A DNA stretch of 64,000 nt from the NCBI GenBank assembly GCA_038749025.1, contig JBCDIL010000005.1:133389-197388 (forward strand), in the 5' to 3' direction. This DNA is from JBCAXA01 sp038749025 (GTDB lineage Bacteria > Pseudomonadota > Gammaproteobacteria > Steroidobacterales > Woeseiaceae). Under the pieces are notes generated by a model that had not been told where the DNA came from, did not search any database, and saw nothing but the letters and a program-made list of their open reading frames with translations. Made by a program: the position numbers and the translations under genes. This document shows positions 58,824 through 64,000 of the stretch, piece after piece (the stretch's first letter is position 1; every line of letters begins with the position of its first letter).

Positions 58824-59573
58824 TCAAGACGTCGACAAAAAGGCCGGATCGGTGGTTCGGTAGCCCTGATCGCGAACGAGCGCCGAGAACCGGTAGCCGT
58901 TGCCTCGCACTGTCTGGATGTAACCCGCGCAATCGAGCGGCTCCAAAATGCGTCGCAAGCGCCGCACGTGGACATCAACGGTACGGTTGCCCAGTCCGTT
59001 CGGCTTGTTCCATACGAACGTTAGTAGCTGCGAGCGCGAGTACAGGCGGTCGGGATTGCTAACGAAGAAGTGCAGCAACTGGTACTCGCGCGGCGCCAGG
59101 TCGACGACCTCACCGCCCACCGTGACGCGATGACTGATGTCATCGATCGTAATCGCACCGGTTTGCAGTAAGCGGTGCTGCGGGTATTTGACCGGTAAAC
59201 GCCGTAAACAAAGGGTTACGCGCGCCATTAACTCATCGAGATGGTAGGGCTTCGGTAAGAAATCGTCAGCACCGGCCTCGAGCGCATTACTGATTACCGT
59301 CGGTGCGTCATTGGGCGCCGGACAACTGACCATCACGCGCAGGCGATCAAAACGATCGTCGCGCTTCACTTCACGGAGCACCTCGGTACCACCCATATCC
59401 GGCAGATCAACATCGACAACGAGCAGGTCCGTCGTTTGGTCGCGCAGCGCCTTCAGGGCCGTGCTGGCGCTGTAGGCTTGCGCCACGGTGTGGCCGAGCG
59501 AGCGCAGCCGGCCCGCGACGGACTCGCGGAGCGTCGGGTCGGTATCGACGATCAGTATTGAGGCGGGTGTCAT
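58824..59573 (-). CDS. PhoB/OmpR-type response regulator
   Basis: A 249-residue two-component regulator. The receiver domain has the phosphoacceptor Asp54 in VVDVDLP, Lys in LPKPYHLDEL and the S/T switch residue in MVSCPAP; the acidic pair near residue 10 reads D10-T11-D12. The C-terminal winged helix (about 140-240) has LAPREYQLLHFFVSNPDRLYSR and NRTVDVHVRRLRRILEP, then VRGNGYRF. No histidine kinase gene is adjacent. The gene is first in line with the beta-helix and TonB receptor genes, and its TM-free OmpR fold suggests phosphate-type or envelope-type control. Confidence 0.9.
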   Translation of the reverse strand: MTPASILIVDTDPTLRESVAGRLRSLGHTVAQAYSASTALKALRDQTTDLLVVDVDLPDMGGTEVLREVKRDDRFDRLRVMVSCPAPNDAPTVISNALEAGADDFLPKPYHLDELMARVTLCLRRLPVKYPQHRLLQTGAITIDDISHRVTVGGEVVDLAPREYQLLHFFVSNPDRLYSRSQLLTFVWNKPNGLGNRTVDVHVRRLRRILEPLDCAGYIQTVRGNGYRFSALVRDQGYRTTDPAFLSTS

Positions 59574-59750
59574 AATCGTCTGTCGCGGCTTTGCGGCGCC
59601 GCTATGGGAGCACGGTCGCGTGAAGCTGCCGTTACTGGATTATGTCGGGATTGTTACGAATGCCGGGCGATCGACCCTCTACTGCGGCACTATCACGTTA
59701 TAAAAGGGTCTGTAAGAATCAGAGCCTAAGGTCACCAGGAAGGATCGTTT

Positions 59751-60494
59751 ATGCCGTTGCGCGCACAGGTTGCCGCGCTGGTTGTCAGCTTGCTGGCGGC
59801 AGCGGCGCTGCCCGCAGAACCCGCCGCCGAGTTCCAGTTCGTCCGCTTGGCCTATCCGGTTGATCGCAATGGACCCGCGTACCGTCGTGGCAGTGGCGAC
59901 ATGTGGAAAACCGATTGGCCGCACGCTGAGCACCACCTGATTCAGGGCATCAAACGCCTAACGCGCGTTGATGTCGCCGATGAAGGGGTGGTCCTGACGG
60001 TAATGGACGACGCGCTGTTTGATTACCCCTGGCTTTATGCCGTCGAGGTAGGCTATTGGCACCTGAACCAGGTCGAGGCGGATCGATTGCGCGAGTACTT
60101 GCTGCGCGGCGGATTTCTGGTCGTCGACGATTTTCATGGCACGTTCGAATGGGCCTCGTTTATGGCATCGATGGAGCGGGTGTTCCCGGACCGCCCGGTC
60201 CGCGAGATCCCCGAATCCGATGAGTCGCTGCACGTCCTCTACGATCTGGACCAGCGCGTCCAAATTCCGTCGATCATGTTGCTCCGAACCGGCCGCACCT
60301 GGGAACGCGACGGCAAGACGCCGCATTGGCGCGGCATCTATGACGACGATGGCCGCTTAATGGTTGCCATCAACTTCAATATGGATATCGGCGACGCCTG
60401 GGAACATGCCGATACCCCGTCGTACCCAGAAAACATGACCGCATTGGCCTACCGCTTTGGCATTAGCTACATCATCTACGCAATGACCCATTGA
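59751..60494 (+). CDS. DUF4159 protein
   Basis: A 247-residue exported protein with a signal peptide (cut near LPAEP, residue 21) and a DUF4159 domain: FQFVRLAYPVDRNGPAYRRG, WPHAEHHLIQGIKRLTRV, WHLNQVEADRLREYLLRGGF and VVDDFHGTFEW, a GATase-like alpha/beta domain. DUF4159 genes stand in operons with BatA-type VWA proteins, thought to work in the periplasm, often with a MoxR ATPase. AGGAAGGA precedes the ATG. It is the first gene of the operon that runs to the window edge. Confidence 0.85.
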   Translation: MPLRAQVAALVVSLLAAAALPAEPAAEFQFVRLAYPVDRNGPAYRRGSGDMWKTDWPHAEHHLIQGIKRLTRVDVADEGVVLTVMDDALFDYPWLYAVEVGYWHLNQVEADRLREYLLRGGFLVVDDFHGTFEWASFMASMERVFPDRPVREIPESDESLHVLYDLDQRVQIPSIMLLRTGRTWERDGKTPHWRGIYDDDGRLMVAINFNMDIGDAWEHADTPSYPENMTALAYRFGISYIIYAMTH

Positions 60495-60501
60495 GTAACG
60501 C

Positions 60502-62715
60502 GTGATCGATTGGCTGCTGAAATACCCGCTTGAGGCCTATCGAACGGCCACGCTTGAGTTTGCGCTTGGCGTGCCGGTCAGTTGGTTGTTCGGTGCATTT
60601 GCTGTTGGCGTTGTTCTGCTTGGCATTGGTTTGACGATGCGTTCGCCGCTACCGGCCGGCAAACGCGCAGCGATCGGGACGATCCAAGCGGCTATCCTCG
60701 CCCTCGCGCTGCTCGTCGTGGCACAACCGGAGTTGGTCGATGAACAGCCGGTCGCCGGTTCGAACCGCGTTGTCTTAGTGTTGGACGATTCCGCGAGCAT
60801 GGCGTACCGCGATGCTGGCGAAACACGCATCGACTCGGCCAAGCGTTGGCTGGCCGAGACCGCCGCGACGTTGGCAGACACTTACGCAGTCGAGACGGTC
60901 ATCCTTAGCGACCCGAACGGGCAACGCCCAGACGCGGCAGCGGCAACCGCCGTAGCGCCCACCAGCACAATCGCGCAGACCATCGCTGCCCTCGTCGACA
61001 GTCGCCATGGGCAAGCGCTGGCTGGTGTTGTCGTGGCTACCGACGGACTCGATACCGGTGCCGGCAACGCGCCGGCACTGGCGTCACTCGGCAACGCCGG
61101 CGTTCCGGTCTACGGCCGGCTCGTCGGTCGTACCGCGGTTGCCGAGGACCTGGCGCTTACCGAGGTCAGCGTGCCGCCGACAGCCGTTGCAGGCGCGCGG
61201 TTCGACGCGACGGTCACCGTTCGTCACGATGCACCGGGTACCGCGCGCCTGCGTGTCTTGGCAAACAACGATACGTTATTGGCATCGACCGAGATCGACC
61301 TGGAAGCTGAGCAGACGCTAACCCAGGCGACGGTGCCATTGTCGTTGCCCGACACCGGATTCCACGCGTTACGGTTTTCGCTAACGCCCATTGATGGCGA
61401 ACAACAACGCGCCAATAACGATTTGGAACGCGTTGTTGAAGTACCGGCCGATACGTATCGCATTCTGTATTTCGAAGGCGAACCGCGTTGGGAGTACAAA
61501 TTCCTGCGCCGGGCGCTCGATCTTGATAGCGACATCCAAGTCACATCGCTGCTCCGCGTCAGTCCGAACAAATACTACCGGCAAGGGCTAAATGCTCCGG
61601 ATGAGCTGGCTGCTGGCTTTCCAAGCGACGCCGAGGCCTTGTACCCGTTCCAGGCGATCATGATCGGCAGCGTCGAAGCGGCCGCGCTGACGCCCGCCCA
61701 ACACGAGCTCCTGCACGACTACGTTAGCGTGCGTGGCGGCACGTTGATGCTACTCGCCGGCAAGAACGGTCTCGGCGACGGCGGTTGGGGTGAATCGGCC
61801 CTCGGTCCAGCACTGCCGACGACGTTGCCCGCCTTCGGCCGCGACAGCTACCGCCGTCTGCCCGGTCAGGTGTCGTTAACGGCTTACGGTCAGAGTCTAC
61901 CGACCCTCAATATTGGGGAGAGCGGCACGGCGGGCTGGGATGACCTGCCACAGATCGCCGACCAACAGTCGGTCGGCGAGCCGAAACCGGCAGCGACCAC
62001 CTGGCTAACCGTTCGAACCAGCGTCGGCCAGCAACCGTTGCTCGTTAGCCATCGGTACGGACGGGGTACGAGTTACGTACTCGGCACTGGCGGCACGTGG
62101 CGCTGGCAAATGCGATTGCCGGTTGAAGACCAACGCCACGAACGCTTTTGGCGCCAGTTGCTGCGTACCTTGGTCTCAAGCGCAGCGCCGCGGCAAAGCT
62201 TGCGCGCCGTGGCATCAGGCTCAGCCATCGAATTGGAAGCGGAGTTTCTCGATGACGAATGGCAGCCGCAATCGAATCTTCGTGTCGAAGCGGCCACAGG
62301 TGTTGGCAGTGCCGCTGGAACAATGGCTATGACGGTCGATCCCGAGCGGCCCGGTATCTACCGCGGCGAGTTACCCGCGGCGGTCGACGGCGTGCATTAC
62401 GTCGAGGTCGTCGCGCTGCGCGGCGATGAATCACTCGGCTCAGCCCGCACGGCATTCGCCGGTATCGGTAGCGATTTCGAAACGCGCAGGGTCCGAGCGA
62501 ACGACGACATTTTGCAAGCGATGGCGCGGGCCACGGCCGGCGCCGTGATTGACTCGGCAGACACCACCGAGCTCAAAGATCGCCTATCGCGCTCGGTCGC
62601 CGGCGTGACCGAGCAGCGCCGCCGGTCGGTGTGGGATGCGCCGGCTTTGTTGTTGGGCCTGCTGGGATTGAAAGCGCTGGAATGGTTGCTGCGCAGACGG
62701 TGGCGACAGATATGA
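60502..62715 (+). CDS. Membrane VWA protein, BatA/DUF-GATase-like
   Basis: A 737-residue inner-membrane protein. Two N-terminal helices (about 26-45 and 60-75) are followed by a von Willebrand A domain with the MIDAS motif DDSAS (Asp95, Ser97, Ser99), an Ig-like region, a class-I GATase-like domain (ILYFEGEPRWEYKFLRRAL, and LHDYVSVRGGTLMLLAGKNG), a beta-rich domain and a C-terminal helix (LLLGLLGLKALEWLL) with basic tail. VWA domains bind partners through a metal ion. It is coupled to the caspase-fold gene (ATGA) and 7 bases after the DUF4159 gene; a MoxR ATPase would complete the usual system but is not in the window. Confidence 0.82.
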   Translation: MIDWLLKYPLEAYRTATLEFALGVPVSWLFGAFAVGVVLLGIGLTMRSPLPAGKRAAIGTIQAAILALALLVVAQPELVDEQPVAGSNRVVLVLDDSASMAYRDAGETRIDSAKRWLAETAATLADTYAVETVILSDPNGQRPDAAAATAVAPTSTIAQTIAALVDSRHGQALAGVVVATDGLDTGAGNAPALASLGNAGVPVYGRLVGRTAVAEDLALTEVSVPPTAVAGARFDATVTVRHDAPGTARLRVLANNDTLLASTEIDLEAEQTLTQATVPLSLPDTGFHALRFSLTPIDGEQQRANNDLERVVEVPADTYRILYFEGEPRWEYKFLRRALDLDSDIQVTSLLRVSPNKYYRQGLNAPDELAAGFPSDAEALYPFQAIMIGSVEAAALTPAQHELLHDYVSVRGGTLMLLAGKNGLGDGGWGESALGPALPTTLPAFGRDSYRRLPGQVSLTAYGQSLPTLNIGESGTAGWDDLPQIADQQSVGEPKPAATTWLTVRTSVGQQPLLVSHRYGRGTSYVLGTGGTWRWQMRLPVEDQRHERFWRQLLRTLVSSAAPRQSLRAVASGSAIELEAEFLDDEWQPQSNLRVEAATGVGSAAGTMAMTVDPERPGIYRGELPAAVDGVHYVEVVALRGDESLGSARTAFAGIGSDFETRRVRANDDILQAMARATAGAVIDSADTTELKDRLSRSVAGVTEQRRRSVWDAPALLLGLLGLKALEWLLRRRWRQI

Positions 62716-63614
62716 TGAAACCACTGACTCTCCTAGTAACCGGCGCCATCGCAATGTTGTTCACGCTGTCCGCACAGGCAGCGGGTATCGATGTGTTGAT
62801 CGTTACCGGTTTAGGGGGCGAGCCGGCGTACACCAACGACTTCGCCGAGACGGCCGATGGCATTAAGGCGGCGACCGCGTCATTACCGGGCGAACCGCGG
62901 ATCACCGAATTGCGGGCCGCAGCGGCGACCAAAACAGCCCTGGCCGACTATTTCGCTGCACTGAAGGCACCGGACCTGCTGTACGTATTCTTGGTCGGTC
63001 ACGGTTCGTTCGACGACACCGCCTACAAATTCAACATACCCGGACCTGACGTTACTGCGGCCGAGCTTGCGACGTGGTTAGACGCGGCCGACGGGGGTCG
63101 TCAACTGGTTGTCTTAACGGGCAGCGCCAGCGGCGCCGCTGTCGACGCGCTCGAGCAAGACAAACGCACGGTAATCGCGGCGACGCGCAGCGGTAGCGAG
63201 CGCCATGCCACGCGTTTCGGTGCAGAGTTTGCCAAAGCGTTGACGAGCGATGCGGCCGATCTCGACAAGAATCGACGCATCAGCGCCAGCGAAGCTTTTG
63301 AGCTAACCAAGCGCCGCGTCGCCGACAGCTATAGCGACAACCAACAATTGGCCACCGAGCATGCCGTGCTGTCGGGCACTGGCGCCGAACGCTTAACGTT
63401 AGCGCGATTGGACGCGGTGCGCGTCAGTACGGGCGACCCCGAACTGGCACGCTTAATCGCGGTTCGCGACCGTATCAACGACGAAATCGATACGCTGTTA
63501 ACGACACGGGATGAAACGCCAGAAGCGGTGTACCGCGATACCTTTACGCGCTTACTGATCGATCTTGCCGAGGCGGAGGAGGCGATTGAGCAACATCGCG
63601 ACAAAACGCCTTAG
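62712..63614 (+). CDS. Exported caspase/C13-fold protein lacking the catalytic Cys
   Basis: A 300-residue protein with a signal peptide (cut near AQA, residue 23) and a caspase-like fold: LLYVFLVGHGSFDD places His97 at the catalytic position, and QLVVLTGSASGAA aligns with the Cys strand (DACxSG), so Ser138 replaces Cys. The C-terminal half is helical (SASEAFELTKRRVADSY, and LLIDLAEAEEAIEQH). It may be inactive or use Ser. Start codons 62712 and 62715 both fit; 62712 overlaps the VWA stop. Role in the DUF4159-VWA system unknown. Confidence 0.7.
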   Translation: MMKPLTLLVTGAIAMLFTLSAQAAGIDVLIVTGLGGEPAYTNDFAETADGIKAATASLPGEPRITELRAAAATKTALADYFAALKAPDLLYVFLVGHGSFDDTAYKFNIPGPDVTAAELATWLDAADGGRQLVVLTGSASGAAVDALEQDKRTVIAATRSGSERHATRFGAEFAKALTSDAADLDKNRRISASEAFELTKRRVADSYSDNQQLATEHAVLSGTGAERLTLARLDAVRVSTGDPELARLIAVRDRINDEIDTLLTTRDETPEAVYRDTFTRLLIDLAEAEEAIEQHRDKTP

Positions 63615-64000
63615 CGGGGCGCTCGCGCTGGGGCTGCTCCTGGCCAGCTCGGGCGCGAGTGCCGCTCGCTCTATCCACTATGGCGGCGTTAGCGACCCGG
63701 ACGTTATCGCCTGTGATCGACTGGCTTGGCGAGGGGAAGCGAGCGCGGCCAATCGTTGTTTCGGCGATTTATTGGCGACCGGCCCAGCACCCGCCCGCGC
63801 CGAAGCAGCGTGGGCGCTCGGCGATCGACAGACGGCCAATCGCTGGTTTCGCGATGCACTTGATGCTCGTTCAGACAACTTGGAGTTAAAAACGCGCTGG
63901 GCTGAGCTGTTCGCCTCTACTCACCAAGATGCTGACGCGATCGCACTTTTTGACGAAGTCTTAGCCGACGATCCCAATAACGCGTTCGCCATCGTCGGGG
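63586..64000 (+). CDS. Exported TPR protein (partial, right edge)
   Basis: An ORF reading from a TTG at 63586 with GGAGG about 7 bases upstream, running off the window (138 codons seen). It has a signal peptide (LSGALALGLLLASSGASAA) and helical TPR-type segments (ASAANRCFGDLLAT, RAEAAWALGDRQTANRWFRDAL and DAIALFDEVLADDPNNAFAI). It overlaps the caspase-fold gene by 29 bases in another frame. It may act as the scaffold of the DUF4159-VWA operon. Confidence 0.75.
   Translation, partial: MSNIATKRLSGALALGLLLASSGASAARSIHYGGVSDPDVIACDRLAWRGEASAANRCFGDLLATGPAPARAEAAWALGDRQTANRWFRDALDARSDNLELKTRWAELFASTHQDADAIALFDEVLADDPNNAFAIVG

Noticed and set aside
59581..59620. A possible fourth REP element (GCGGCTTTGCGGC followed by TATGGGAGC)
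   Set aside because: The head and stem do not match the three elements at 53.8-54.0 kb, and no pairing is conserved.

Overview
The window is chromosomal DNA of a GC-rich, heterotrophic Gram-negative bacterium, most likely a gammaproteobacterium. The signs are three large TonB-dependent receptors, many Tat- and lipoprotein-exported enzymes, Fur-box-like sites, an SSB ending in DDNIPF, REP elements of the GTGGGAG type and an Anbu proteasome-like locus. No tRNA, rRNA, CRISPR array, IS element or prophage was recognised. The only clearly repetitive coding DNA is a block of about 3.8 kb inside one giant gene.

Layout. 1-2.1 kb: end of ssb, a lipoprotein gene, and fpr with a Fur-box-like site. 2.1-7.4 kb: two divergent operons (VOC-VOC-MFS-MFS leftward; exported VOC and an F420-type NADP oxidoreductase rightward) around a perfect 16-bp palindrome. 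7.4-23.7 kb: a catabolic-looking cluster around an IclR regulator. It holds two paralogous Tat-exported flavin amine oxidases, an amidohydrolase lipoprotein, two CpcT/CpeT-like (lipocalin-type) exported proteins, a lipoprotein cytochrome c, an FGE-fold protein, a tandem VOC protein, a DUF1330 protein, two alpha/beta hydrolases with His at the nucleophile elbow, a TonB receptor and a medium-chain oxidoreductase. A shared half-site (about TGATACACAT) occurs in three of its promoter regions. I infer one IclR regulon that imports a ligand through the TonB receptor and oxidises it largely in the periplasm, with cytochrome c a possible electron acceptor. The substrate is unknown.

23.7-27.0 kb: a DUF72 protein, a pectin-acetylesterase-family hydrolase, and a LacI regulator with its own operator. 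27.1-31.2 kb: Anbu facing a zinc metallopeptidase, an alpha-E protein and a circularly permuted ATP-grasp protein. 31.4-38.8 kb: a 2460-residue calcium-repeat protein fused to an OmpA module, with 288-bp tandem units and an internal sorting signal plus signal peptide. 38.9-41.4 kb: small orphan genes (Sel1-like, GspG-like, secretin N-terminal-like, membrane protein).

41.6-47.7 kb: a TonB receptor under a Fur-box-like site, a CadC-like TPR regulator, an MddA-type methyltransferase and a 45-residue membrane protein. 47.7-53.7 kb: DUF1622, a Rieske-ThDP fusion enzyme, an IorAB-type molybdenum hydroxylase and a second F420-type oxidoreductase. 53.8-54.0 kb: three REP elements with covarying stems and a strong terminator. 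54.0-59.6 kb: TonB receptor, beta-helix lipoprotein and an orphan PhoB-type response regulator, all leftward. 59.7-64.0 kb: a DUF4159, VWA, caspase-fold and TPR operon running off the right edge.
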